Below, in pieces: positions 53,778 through 64,000 of a DNA stretch of 64,000 bases. The first letter of the stretch is position 1. The number at the start of each line of letters is the position of its first letter. Below the pieces are notes generated by a model. The model did no database searches. It saw nothing but the letters and a program-made list of their open reading frames with translations, and was not told the DNA's origin. The DNA is from Closterium sp. Naga37s-1 (lineage: Eukaryota > Streptophyta > Zygnematophyceae > Desmidiales > Closteriaceae): NCBI GenBank assembly GCA_947471745.1, contig CANJKZ010000065.1, positions 310,001 to 374,000 of the forward strand, read 5' to 3'. The translations under genes and the position numbers were made by a program.

Positions 53778-56700
53778 CCCCCCTTCACTCCTGGCCGTAG
53801 CGACTCTTGACCCGCTTGACTACTCCGCTGAGTTCGGAACAGTGCTGGTACTTCTGACGTGGCAATTTCTTCGTGAGGGAATCAGCCGCCATGTCACCCG
53901 TCGGACAATAGGTTAGGTCAACCTTGCCCTTGTCAACTTCGTCCTTGACGAAGAAGTACCGCAGCGCGATGTGCTTGGTGTGGTTGACGAAACCAGGTTT
54001 GTTCGCGATCTTGATCGCGCTCTAGTTATCACAGTGCAGGCGGAAGTTCGGCGAAGCTGGAATTTTTGCTTCCTGCAGCAGCTTCTGAAGGTAGAGGCCT
54101 TCGCGAACAGCTGCTGTTGCTGCGATGAATTCGGCTTCTGCCGATGACAGGGCAACCGGCTCCTGTTTATGTGAATTCCAAGAGATGGGGCCGCTGGGCT
54201 CGAGGCGGAAAAGGAAGCCTGTCCTGGACCGTCGATTGTCGGAGTCAGCGGCATGATCAGCATCCACGTGCCGATGAGATTGAAGGACGCGGTTGGGATG
54301 GTGGAGTAGCAGAGCCCAACATTGGGCGTGGAGATGAAGAACTAGAGAGCCCGCTGAAGATCTAGCAGATTCTCAGCCGTTGGTTTGCGAGAGTACTATG
54401 CCAACTGGCTCGCGATGTAGGAGAGATCAGGCCTGCAGATAACAGAGGCAAAGTAGGCATCCCAGCTGCTACTGGTAGGTCTGAAGCCCAGCGGGGGATA
54501 GGGCTTTGTTGTCAGGCTTGTGGTTGGGTCCTGGAGTGATGTAAGGGGTGGAAAGTGGTGCAGGTGCAATGTTGAAGCACTTGCCAAGTTCTTCTTCCTA
54601 CTTGACTGCTGAGAGATGAATGGCTTCTGGTGAGTAGGAGATGTTGAGGCCGAGAAATTGCTTCACGTCACGGTTGCGGGTGATATCGACGCGTCCCGTG
54701 AGATTCTTCTCGAATAGCCCAAGCAGTTCGTTGCTTGATCCAGTATAGAGGAGGTCGTCAACGTAGACCGTGAGAAGGATGTATTCACCGCGGAAATCAC
54801 GGCGATACATGCCGGGATCGTGAGGCAGCTGCTTGAAGCCAATTTCAAGCAGAATGTTGTGCAGGTACTGTTGCCAGAGCCTCGGCGCTTGTTTGATCCC
54901 GTAGAGAGACTTTCGTAGCTGGCACACATGAGTCTCCCTCGCCATATGTGTGCGGCTGCTCCACGTAGATCACAGCATCTACTAGCGCGTAGAGGAACGC
55001 GTTCTTCACATCAATTTGTCGAAGCAGTAGGGGTCGTGTGGCGGCGATGGTGAGCAGGATTCTGACGGAGGTGTGACGGCTGACTGGTGCAAACGTTTGG
55101 TCGAAGTTGATGCCGTGCCTCTGGTCATAGCCACGTACGACCCAGCGCGCCGTAAATCGCTCAATCGTGCCGTCCGCTGCGGTCTTCACGCGGAAGACCC
55201 ATTTCCCGGAAAGAATCCTCCTTCCCTTGATTGCCGCTCGATCGACGAGCACCCATGTGTCGCAAGATTCGAGTATCTTAATTTCCGCACCCATTGCCTC
55301 GTGCCATTCCTTGCTGTGTGGTCCCGTGAGTTCTTGGCGCGGATTCCTTGGCTCGATGACACATGGCGCTGTTGAGGTGGCGGTGTGGAGCCCAAGAAAG
55401 TTGAAGTCCAGAGATGGTGCTATCGTGGCGGTGCTGCGGGATGACCTCCTGCACATCGTCGGCATCGCTTTCTGGTTCAGGCGGTGCTAGCAGTGCTGCA
55501 CCTCTGCCGCCTCCGCTTCCGTCTGCTGCGCCTGCTCCTCCTCCGAAGGAATCGTCGTCGTCGTCGTCGCTGCTGCGGCGATCGCCTCTTGTGAACTCAC
55601 CTATGGTGTCCTGTTCGAGAATGGCTGCTGCAGCTTCGTCCTCAGGTGTGGTGTAGCTGTGCCCGTCGTTGGCGTAAACGCGGTTCGCGTTTGCCTTCTC
55701 GTCTTCGCTCGTAGAAAATAACGTCGCGTGCGTTTGTTACTTTCTGGCTCATAAGGTCCAGGATGAGCCACGCCTTGTGTTTGTGGCTGATGCCAACATG
55801 AATTCCCCAGCGCGCGCGGCTTGTAAATTTTCCGATAGTTGATGTTGGCGGGCGGTACTGCACCATGCATCCCCACACGCAGAGCATGGATGTGTCGCCC
55901 TTGGTCCCCGTCCACTTCACATGTGGCGACGAGTTGCCGGTGATGGCCGTGGTTGACAGTAAGTTGTGCATCCGCACGGCGTGGTGCATTGCGTAGGTCC
56001 AGTAGATTGGCGGAAGCTTTGATTGCTTCATCAGCGCCCGCACCTTCATCATGAGCGTGCGATTCGTGCGCTCAGCTACGCCTTGCTGCTGGTGCGCGTA
56101 GGGAAGGGAGATGTGATGTTCGATTCCCTTCTGCGCCAGGTAATCCCGCAGCTCCTTGACCCTGAACTCCGCTGCACCGTCAGATTGCCAGATTTTCAGC
56201 TTTTCCCCAGATTGCCGCTGCGAGTGTGCCAACCAGAGGCGGAATACTTCGTATGCTCTGCCGCGCACCTCCACGTTCACGACCCATACGTAGTGCGTTC
56301 CTGCGTCGACGAAAGTAAGTGTATACAGCTCGTCGTTGATTCCGCAGTGCCCCATGTTGAGGAAGTCGCTGTACACCTTGTGCAGCTTGGGGTAGTGGTT
56401 AGTCCCAGGGACAAAGGTTGGCTCGCGCGGCTTGGGGTCAGGCACGTAAACGGTGCGCTGCGTGGTAGAGGGTTCGTGGTGTCTTAGGGGTCGCGGTGCG
56501 GCTGGATGTCAGGTGGAGGTAGTGCAAGAGCAGGGTGGCACGGAGGGCGACCAAGAGGAACAACAAGAGGTTTTGCATCTTCTTCCTCCCCCCATTGGTC
56601 CTCGCGGGAAGCTCCCTAGCCTTTCGCCGGAGGTGCCCCAGCCGCTTGTCTCGCCGCTAGATGCGGCGCCCCATTCGCCAGTGTTTCCACCAGTGGCGGC

Positions 56701-59242
56701 TCCCCATCCGCCAGTGTCGCTCGTACCCCACCCGCCAGTGCTCCCCCACCCCCATTCATTGGAGGCGCTTTCCTCTTCTTCCCATCCGCTCCAGGAGAAT
56801 GTGCCGCTCGACTCGGCGAGACTCCTTTAGCGAAGCTCTTCTGCCTCGCGTTGCGCTAGTTCTTCTTCTTCTGCCACGGTGAGCTTCATTGTGGGGTCGC
56901 GCCAGTGGGGGTGGATCTCCATGAACTTATCCTTTGTGTAGGGTCGTGGTACGCCGTGCGCATCGAGGGTGCCGACGCCAGTGCCGCGCAGCATGCCCCG
57001 AAGATGTTGTGATGCAGATCCGGGGAGGGGATTCTCCTCCGTTCCGAAGACACCGCGTGTTGCGATCTCGAGCTCTAGATTGGACATTCCTTCTTTAGGC
57101 GGTGCTTCCCGCTCTGCTTCGGCGATGGCGGCAAGGCCACGGCCGGCAATCGCGCTCGTTGAGGCTGATGGCGTATGGCAATCCCTGCAGATGCCATCAG
57201 GGTCGGGGTCATGCAGCGCCAGCTCGCATGGGTGCGGATGATGTGGCACCCACGATCTTCCGTTAGGATGTTTCCAGTCACGGTGGTGAATATGTTCGAA
57301 GTGCAGGGGAACAAGATCCATGAGCTCCTGCGAATCGCCGCTGCAGTCGGGGATGTCAAAATCGAGGATGTATACTCCATTCTCGGACTGTGCTTGCCCG
57401 ATCTGCTTGCGTGCCTTGTTCGGTGCGGTGTAGTGAAGCAGGATGTCGCGCGTCTCGGGGTCGGTGCTGAGGTCAACTCCGTATTCCATGAGTTGCGCCG
57501 CCGAGAGAAGATTGAAGCTCAAGTTTTGCACAATTCGCACGTCGTTCAGCGTGATGTGCGTCCTAATCCCTCTAGCCTTGAGCACCACGATTCCTTGCGC
57601 ACTTGCGCGCAGGCGTGTGTTGTTCGCCACGGTGACATATGTCACGGCGGGGGTGGAGACGGTGTTGGATATGTAACGCTCGGAGCCCACCATATGCTGC
57701 CCACAGCAGCTGTCCAGGGGTACCATGTGTTGTAGCGCCTGTTGTTGTTACATGCGAGCAGCGCCAGTCGCAGGGTAACGATGTGCGGTGTGTCAAACTT
57801 CAGAAACTGTTCGCGCGAGATCCAATAGATTGGAGCCGCCCGCGTATCAGGTACGTGCGGGGGGCTTTCAAGCAGCGGGACTGGGAGATTCCAGTCCTGT
57901 TCGTCGTCGTCGCTGAATTCGTGGCGCGTGTTAAACGGATTGTTGTTCGAGAACGCTCTGATTGGGTGGCGTGCTGGCTCAGGTAACGGTGAGTGCGCGC
58001 AGGGACGACGGGATCCGCTTGTCATCGTCATGTTGCTCATGACGTTGCGGACGGGGGCAGTATGTGGCGACTGCTGCTGCTGCTGATGAACCGTTGGGTT
58101 CAGGTTGCGCATTGGGAGTTGGTGCACCTGGGCTTGACGCGTGTCGTTTCGTGCGTCTTGTCGGCCGGACCAGTTGCTCGGATTGGTATGACGAGGGCGA
58201 GATCGGAATTTGCATCGATCTGCCAGGTGCCCGAAGTTTATGCAAATCTTGCAGTAAAGGCGCCGCGGCCGTCGCTCCTCTGTGTTTTCGGCGTAGAAAG
58301 CAAGGCGTTCCCGGTCTCGTCGCGGCCCTGGTCGCTGCTAGTCCATATCCCTCTGTTCGACGAGAATGGCGGCGCATAGGGCGGCCTCCGAGATGACCCC
58401 CTGCTGTCGGAGAAGCGCCTTACAGGGCCGCCACTTTGGGCCGAGCCCTTGAAGTACGATATTCACGAAATTTTCTTCTGAGATCGTGCTTCCCAGTTTC
58501 GCGATTTGATCGCGTACGCTCCGACAGCAGTTGATTTAGCTATTGGCCTTCACCCCTGGGGCCATTTTAGTCTCCAGTAGCTGCTGGAGCAGGTGGCTCG
58601 TTGAAACCGAATCTTTCGGTTGGTACACGCCGTTTAGATGGCGCCAAGCATCGAGGGCTGGAGCAGGAGTCGTCTTGTACGAGCGAATGCTCAATTGCTC
58701 CGCCGGCGACATGTTCCGCAGAAGAACACTGTACGCCATCAGGGACTCGTTGTAATAGCGCATCCTGGCGTCAACGGTATCTTTGGCGGGTTCCGCGTAG
58801 CTCCCGTCGAAATAGTGAAATATCTGCTCGTTTTGCAGCAGCAGCTCTAGCTCAAAGCTCCACGTATAGAAGTCTCTGCCGTCAAAACACACAATTGTCT
58901 TTATTTTTTATATGCTAAAAAACCTTGATTCCGCAGAGAGAATTGCTTCTTTGCTGGGACGGGGAGTTTTGGGGGTTGAGCCATTTGTATCGAAGGAGAA
59001 GGTGTGCGGGGCGGTATTGTGGCCGTTCGAGGCCGGTTGAGAGGGTTGGGAAGATGTTCCCGCGTCGCCATTCCGCAATATTTGGAGTCCTTGCTCCAAG
59101 TTGGTGAGTCGCTGAAGCAGTTGTGCGAGGACGGCGGTTCCAATCGTAGTTGTTTCCTCGCTTGTCGCAGCTGGGTTGGGCTGCGCTTCAGCCGTCAGAT
59201 TCGTCTGACCACCAGATCTTCCAGCCATTCTTACACGCGAGC
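53778..59242 (-). mobile_element. Copia-3: decayed, 5'-truncated Copia of a different family
   Basis: Order gag, protease, integrase, RT, RNase H on the minus strand, as in Copia, but the sequence is unlike Copia-1/2: shorter linker, TFAPVSRHTSVR and KNAFLYALVDAVIYVEQP in RT. No 5' LTR; at about 59243 the sequence switches to the repeat shared with 28.9 kb. Confidence 0.8.
53790..59228 (-). pseudogene. Copia-3 gag-pol remnants
   Basis: Gag begins at 59228 (MAGRSGGQTNLTAEAQ), stops after SRFFSI, and resumes as CFDGRDFYTWSFELELLLQ to 58540. A CCHC knuckle CKICINFGHLADRC lies near 58205-58255. Protease reads PLDSCCGQHM, with Cys in place of the DSG glycine (about 57715). Integrase 56445-55642 has DFLNMG, WQSDGAAEF and HQQQGVAERTNR. 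RT is split: 55465-54930 (WVFRVKTAADG, FDQTFAPVSR) and 54945-54598 with YVDDLLYTG. RNase H part near 54267-54022 (SSAEAEFIAAT). Many stops and shifts; clearly dead. Confidence 0.85.
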
Positions 59243-59245
59243 GTG

Positions 59246-59405
59246 TGCCGGACGCAGGCCCCTAGATTCGTTTTGGGACACTCTGATGGGTCAGCGTGCA
59301 CCCTTCTCTTAACTCTGTCAGTCAGAGTTGCCTGAAATTTTGAGGCTGGAAATTCAGACAAGACTACATTTTTTAGGTTGAACATTCAGAGTTACACTCA
59401 AATTG
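59246..59405 (+). repeat. dispersed repeat, copy B (possible hAT terminus)
   Basis: Same order of blocks as 28886-29035: CAGGCCCCTAGATTCGTTTTGGG, GTGCACCC, CAGAGTTGCCTGAA, GGAAATTCAGACAA. Adjacent to the hAT remnant, on its 3' side. Confidence 0.5.
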
Positions 59406-59491
59406 AAGGCAGATGACTTATATACCTCGTTAAAGAAACATTTCAACTATCTGACTCAGATTCTGACAGATGACTATCTACAGCTGCCCGC

Positions 59492-60412
59492 TCAACTACT
59501 AGCTCCTCTACAAGCTCCTTCCCAGCCCTTGGGCCTGTGTCTCGCAGAAGGTGCTGTGACTGGCTGGCGCTTCTTGTAGCTGCGCCACATCTCTACTACA
59601 CCAGGCACATCTAGCTCATAGTCTAGCAATGACATACACAATAGATCACTTAGCCTACAATCCTTGATACTGCCCCTCTGCCACGTCTTGATGAGATTCT
59701 GTCGAGAGAATCCTCTCTCACACTCGACGGTGCTGAGAGGCAGCACTGCAATCGCCCCCCAGAGTTTGACGAGGTTGGGGTACGCCTGCTGCCTGTCAAG
59801 TGTCTTGAGAATTGCACTCAGTCCCGTGTTGGACTTACGCACGCTCTTAGGAGCTCTGGCCAGGACTGGGCACAGAGTCCGCAGCTTCTTCATGGCACGC
59901 TTCTTGTCAATGCCTGCAAGATAAGACAAGGCATGGGATTAGTAAAGGACGCGTTTTCAACGGTCGAACAAGTGTGCAATCATGAACTGACTTGGTAGAA
60001 TCTTGTCTGAGTCACCGGCGCGAAACAAAGTGACTAGCGACAACAGCCACTCAAGGCACAGTGCCTGCCGCGCGTGCCTCTCCCAATTCGGTTGCCACAA
60101 GTCAGGAATGAAAAGTCGCATGCCAAAAAGAGAGTCGAGGTCGCCGAGCTTTGACTGGAGCTGTTGGACGAGGAGCTCGGCCATGTCAGCGCAGAGCGCC
60201 ACACAGGCGTCGTGATGACCTGGTTCAAGATAGTTCGTCTTCGTCATCGTCGGGCCCTTCGGCGGCAGCGTCTGTGGCTGCCATTGAGTCTGCCAAGCAC
60301 TAGTTTTGCGAGGTCGAGGAGAGGGATCCTGAAACAAGGGTTCTGGCACTAGTTTCCGACGAGGCAATTGATGTGAAGCGAGAGAGACAGGGCACAGCAG
60401 AGTGACCCCCAA
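59492..60412 (-). pseudogene. hAT-superfamily transposase C-terminal remnant
   Basis: Two exon-like parts: about 60412-59992 (donor CAA/GTCAGT) and 59913-59492 (acceptor TTGCAG). The second carries the hAT dimerisation-domain signature, AVLPLSTVECERGFSRQNLI, with KDCRLSDLLCMSLLDYEL after it, as in ZNF862-like and plant hAT proteins. The first part (DLDSLFGMRLFIPDLWQPNW) fits the region before it. N-terminal zinc finger and catalytic DDE parts are absent, so it is a remnant, or less likely a domesticated fragment. Confidence 0.7.
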
Positions 60413-60539
60413 GAAAGGTGACGATGAGGAAGATGAGAGGTCCTCGTATTTGGACCGCTCATCTCCCTGGTGGTCACTGCATGCACGGCACCTAGTCGTG
60501 TATGTAGGGAAGGTGGGGTGGGTGGGGTGGATGGATGTG

Positions 60540-61167
60540 GTGACGTGAGAGTAGCAGCGCGCTGTGAGCTATGCGTTGGCAAGGAGGACGGTGGGGTGGG
60601 GTGGATGGTTGTGGTGTCGTCCGGGTGCAGCGCGCTGCGAGCTATGCGTTGGCAAGGAATCTTGCCAGCACTGCTTGCTGCGCTGCTGCGATTGGCTGGA
60701 ATTGAACCAGAGTACAGCATTCCTGTACCAACGCGATGTCAGAATCCCAACCACTAGAACATTGGGATAAAAGGGCTTGTTAAGTAGCGGGTCAGTGCGC
60801 CCATAACCCCCCAGGCCAGCGAGCCTGTAACCCTTCCCCAGGATCAATCGTGGATTACCAATGGACCTCTGACACCCCCCTGCACTGGGATGCCCGAAGT
60901 GCACACACTGGGATTCGAACCCGAGACCTTTGCTTTGATACCATGTCACAATCCCAGCCACTAGACCATTGGGATAAAAGGGCTTGTTAAGTAGCGGGTC
61001 AGTGTGCCCATAACCCCCCAGGACAACGAGCCTGTAACCCTTCCCTATGATCAATCGGGGATCACCAGTGGACCTTTGACACCCCCCCGCACTGGGATGC
61101 CCGAAGTGCACACACTGGGATTCGTACCCGAGAACTTCGCTCTGATACCATGTCAAAATCCCAACCA
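60540..61167 (-). mobile_element. tandem tRNA-derived SINE units, minus strand
   Basis: Three A-box starts, TTATCCCAATG(G/T)TCTAGTGG (about 60770, 60977, 61167 downward), with B boxes GGTTCAATTCC (about 60700), GGTTCGAATCC (about 60915) and GGGTACGAATCC (about 61122). The second and third are followed by GTGTGTGCACTTCGGGCATC and a body of about 130 bp; the unit length is about 205-210 bp. A head region with AGCTATGCGTTGGCAAGGA is duplicated at 60563 and 60637 and also occurs at 29083. Confidence 0.72.
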
Positions 61168-61290
61168 CTAGACCATCAGAGTGCACCCCCGATACAAGGC
61201 TGAGGTTCAGCCTACACTAATAAAATTCGTCTGAAATTTCAGCCAATACATAAAAATAAACTCTGAAAAACCATAGAATTCTCAAAGTAG
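61168..61290 (+). repeat. dispersed repeat shared with 36856-37594
   Basis: CAGAGTGCACCCCCGATACA plus GGCTGAGG, then GCCTACACTAATAAAATT and CTGAAATTTCAGCCAA, matching the block 3' of Copia-1. Confidence 0.6.
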
Positions 61291-61293
61291 GAA

Positions 61294-61407
61294 TGCAATG
61301 GAATGATGAGATTAGGAATGTGGGTGATACAAATAGCAAACCCTAACTGAGTTGTACTCACTAAGGAGCACCTCACTACAGCCTATCACAAATATCAACA
61401 TTTGACA
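61294..61407 (-). repeat. Copia-2 3' LTR (about 114 bp)
   Basis: Begins TGTCAAATGTTG on the minus strand right after CTATGGGGGTG, the same PPT as Copia-1, and shares GGCTGTAGTG and TTAGGGTTTGCTA-type blocks with the Copia-1 LTR. The outer end (TG...CA rule, 61294) is inferred because the other LTR is outside the window. Confidence 0.6.
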
Positions 61408-61615
61408 CACCCCCATAGGCTAAGTGAGGGGCATCAAAGCAAGAAGGGTGAACAAACGGTCACAAGACCAGTCAATGCAAGAAGCAAAGCAAGCTCAGCG
61501 TGGATCTCAAGGACACCACACAAATTCCGAGCACAAGAAAGCGGCCACAAGGCCAGTTCAAGAGTTCACTAGGATATATAATAGCAAAGCACAACAAGCA
61601 GAGAAAGCAACAAGG

Positions 61616-64000
61616 CTACAGCAACCGAGGACCTGCCTCAATAGGCCCTAACTGCACACAGAACCGGTGGTGATCACCAGGCGCCAAGGCCTTGGTGAAG
61701 AGGTCAGCAGTGTTGGCCTCTGAGGCCACAAAGTCCAGGCGCACCTGGCCGCGTCACTGTAGCTCACGCAGGAGGAAGTACCGGACGTCGATGTGCTTCA
61801 CCCTGGTCTCCAGTCAAGGCTCGCGACACAAGAGAATCATGGCCTTGTTGTCAGCAAACAAGGTCGGAGCAGTGTGAGGTCGCTCACCAAGGTCAGTGAG
61901 CAAGAAGGTCAACCAGCGAAGCTCCTGAGCAGCCATAGCACCGGCGTAGATATCTGCCTCTGCACTGGACAAAGCCACCGACGACGACCGTGTGGACCTC
62001 CACGACACAGCCCTAGCTCCCAGACTGAAACAGTGACCCTGGGTCGAGCGCTGAGTCTCCACGTGATCAGCGTAAGAAGAGTCACAGAGGCCAGTCAGCT
62101 CAACTGGCTGAGTCCCTCCCAGCACAAGCCCCATGCCTGATGTAGTCGCCAGGTACTTCGCCACCCTCACGGCAGCCGTCCAGTGAACAGGATGGTGCCT
62201 CCCAGGTCCAACAAAGCGAGAGAGGACGCTAAGAGGGTAGGCGAGGTCCGGGCGAATACAGGTCATCAGGTACATGAGGCAGCCAACAAGCTCTGGGTAG
62301 GGACCACTGGGCTCAAAGGGCTCGTCGGGGAAGGGGCCGGTGAGTCTGTGGTCTAGAGCAAGAGGAGTGGGTTGTGTGGTAGAGAACTGAACCCCGAACC
62401 ACTGAAGGACCTGCTGCACCATGTGTGACTGAGTCAACATGATGGTGCGAGCGGCTCTGTCCCTGGTGATCTGCAGGCCAAGGTAGCGCTGCAGTTCACC
62501 AAGGTCAGTGCACGTGTGTCTCTTCTGCAGTTCGGACTTCACCTCAGCCAGAGCTGCCGTGTCTGGTGTAGCAAACCAAGTCGTTGACGTAGACAAGCAT
62601 AAAGAAAGGAGTGGAGCCGGCACGAACAAACAGTGACGGGTCAGCAGAGGAAGGGCGAAACCCTAGATCACGAAGCGTGGAGCGAAGAGTGTCGTGCCAC
62701 TCACAAGGTGACTGGTGAAGACCGTAGACTGGTCGCCTCTAGGTCCCAGTAGGGAAAGTACCAGTGAAACCAGGAGGACGGCGCAACCAGATCTCCTCGT
62801 GCAGTCGTCCCTGGAGAAAGGCAGTGGAGAAGTCGAGGGAGTGGAGCTTGTATTCACGCTGTGCTGCTACGTGTAGTAACACCCGAAGTGTAGTCATCTT
62901 CGGGGTCGGAGCGAAGGTCTGAAAGAAGTCAACTCCCTCGCGCTGACTGAAGCCTCTCGCCACATAGCGCGCCTTGAACACCGAGGGTGATCCAGGCGGC
63001 TGCTTCACCTTGAAGGGCCACATGCCATCAACTACGTTCGCCCGGGGAGGGGGAAATGCGTCGACGTACTTGCCTGTGGATCTCCAAGATGCCAACTTTG
63101 AGTCCATGGCCGCCTTCCACTGAGAGGCCCACGGCCGTGACACTGCCTCACGGTATGTGCGAGGAGTCGTTATGTGAAGGGCGTCGGGGTCTCCCTCAGG
63201 GGAAAGCAGCATGGTACAGAGAGAGGGAGAAGTGGCTGCCAGGTACTTCAGCTCAGAGTGCCTATCCTCTAGAACGTAACAGCCAAGGGCAAACTCACCC
63301 CCAACGGACAGAGGACGGGTAGGCGGAGCGGGCACCACACGAGTGCTGTAGTCAAGACGGCTGGCGGCGGCAAAGTCAGCGACAGCGGCAGTGAGAGCCG
63401 AGACAGACGACGGAGAGAAACAAGGGTCGGTGACACCAGTAGCTAGAACACGGGAGACAACAGGGCAAACAGCATGGTAGTAGTCAAAGATAGGAGTAGG
63501 GGAGACAAGAAGAGAAGACGGAGGAGGAGACAGGAGAACTCACACCGGAGGAGGAGAACGACGAAGAGAGGTACAAAAGAGGGCAGTGTGGAGGTTGGTG
63601 ACGGGGGACGAGGGACGAGCACTCGGAGGACAAGGACGGGAACGGTAGTGACAGACAACAGGAGGAGGAGAGTGCGGTGGAGGAGAAGACCAGACCGCCG
63701 GATGGGCGTCAGGAGGAGAAAACGTAGGACCAAATGCAGGAGGAGACGGAGGGCGGACAGGAGGAGAGGAGGGAAGACCAAGGGCCTGGAGGCCGCTCAC
63801 GGGCGGGAACAACTGCCGCTCCAGAGAGAGCTGCTGCGGCTGCGGTGGCGGCGGCGGCTGCTGCTGCTGCTGCTGCTGCTGCCGCTGCTGCTGCCGCTGC
63901 TGCTGCCGCTGCTGCTGCTGCTCCAGCAGGTCCAATTGCCGCAACTCCTGCCGCTCCCACTCCAACCGCTCCTGCTCCTCGCGCGCACGCCGGCAGGCCG
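61616..64000 (-). pseudogene. Copia-2 pol (linker, RT, RNase H), interrupted
   Basis: From 64000 downward: Gln-rich linker (ELRQLDLLEQQQQRQQQ), Pro-rich stretch, TGA near 63540, then an open RT region 63338-62739 (LASWRSTGKYVDAFPP, FQTFAPTPKMTTLRVLLHVA, LDFSTAFLQG). TAG interrupts before RRPVYGL. The RT active-site box reads YVNDL instead of YVDDL (about 62590), followed by a one-base deletion. RNase H continues 62560-61814 (SSAEADIYAGAM), with TGA at LLCREP/LETR and at RELQ/RGQ. Copia-1 supplies intact equivalents of all these sites. Confidence 0.88.

Larger units (their letters stand above)
61294..64000 (-). mobile_element. Copia-2: relative of Copia-1, 3' part, running off the window
   Basis: Same PPT, related short LTR and closely similar RT/RNase H as Copia-1, opposite strand. 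Only the linker, RT and RNase H part is in the window. Confidence 0.85.

Overview
This is eukaryotic nuclear DNA from the green (streptophyte) lineage. Every recognisable gene is intron-rich with GT-AG splicing. The set includes a chloroplast thioredoxin m with a transit peptide, a plant-type HRQ1 helicase, a GT61-like Golgi glycosyltransferase, a secreted LRR protein with one 72-bp exon per repeat, and two plant/CotA-type multicopper oxidases. Ty1/copia elements with Gly/Ala/Pro-rich polyproteins, high GC and introns packed with minisatellites recall a charophyte alga such as Closterium. That assignment is a recollection-based inference, not a proof.

Layout. 1-12.6 kb: C-terminal two thirds of HRQ1 (+), with four unrelated satellite arrays in its introns, including a 7.47-kb intron made mostly of a 24-bp minisatellite. 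13.6-20.5 kb: GT61-like glycosyltransferase (+). 21.7-24.7 and 25.1-28.0 kb: two convergent, paralogous multicopper oxidases. 28.9-29.5 kb: tRNA-derived SINE units. 29.55-36.80 kb: a full-length 7.25-kb Copia element (Copia-1) with 124-bp LTRs, inactivated by three TAG codons and two frameshifts. 38.0-44.6 kb: secreted LRR-EGF protein (-). 45.6-46.4 kb (-) and 47.1-47.7 kb (+): divergent plastid-protein genes, one HutX/ChuX-like and one thioredoxin m. 48.2-49.2 kb: unrecognised Ser/Pro-rich protein (-). 50.24-50.69 kb: PIF/Harbinger-type MITE. 52.3-52.8 kb: BRX1 fragment (-). 53.4-59.2 kb: decayed second-family Copia (Copia-3, -). 59.2-61.3 kb: hAT remnant and SINE cluster. 61.3-64 kb: a relative of Copia-1 (Copia-2, -) running off the window.

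The most unusual theme is that nearly every multi-exon gene carries extra, partial, tandem copies of its own exon ends lying in the adjacent intron or 3' flank. These copies often retain the splice site. They occur in HRQ1 (two exons), GT61 (three exons), multicopper oxidase 2 (both ends of exon 2), the LRR gene (at least six places) and the BRX1 fragment. A second unexplained signal is a short palindrome-plus-tail motif (core GAGnCGnCTC followed by a CGTCTC-like tail), found about seven times in introns and spacers.

Exon coordinates come from reading splice consensus and matching family sequences from memory. They have not been tested against transcripts.
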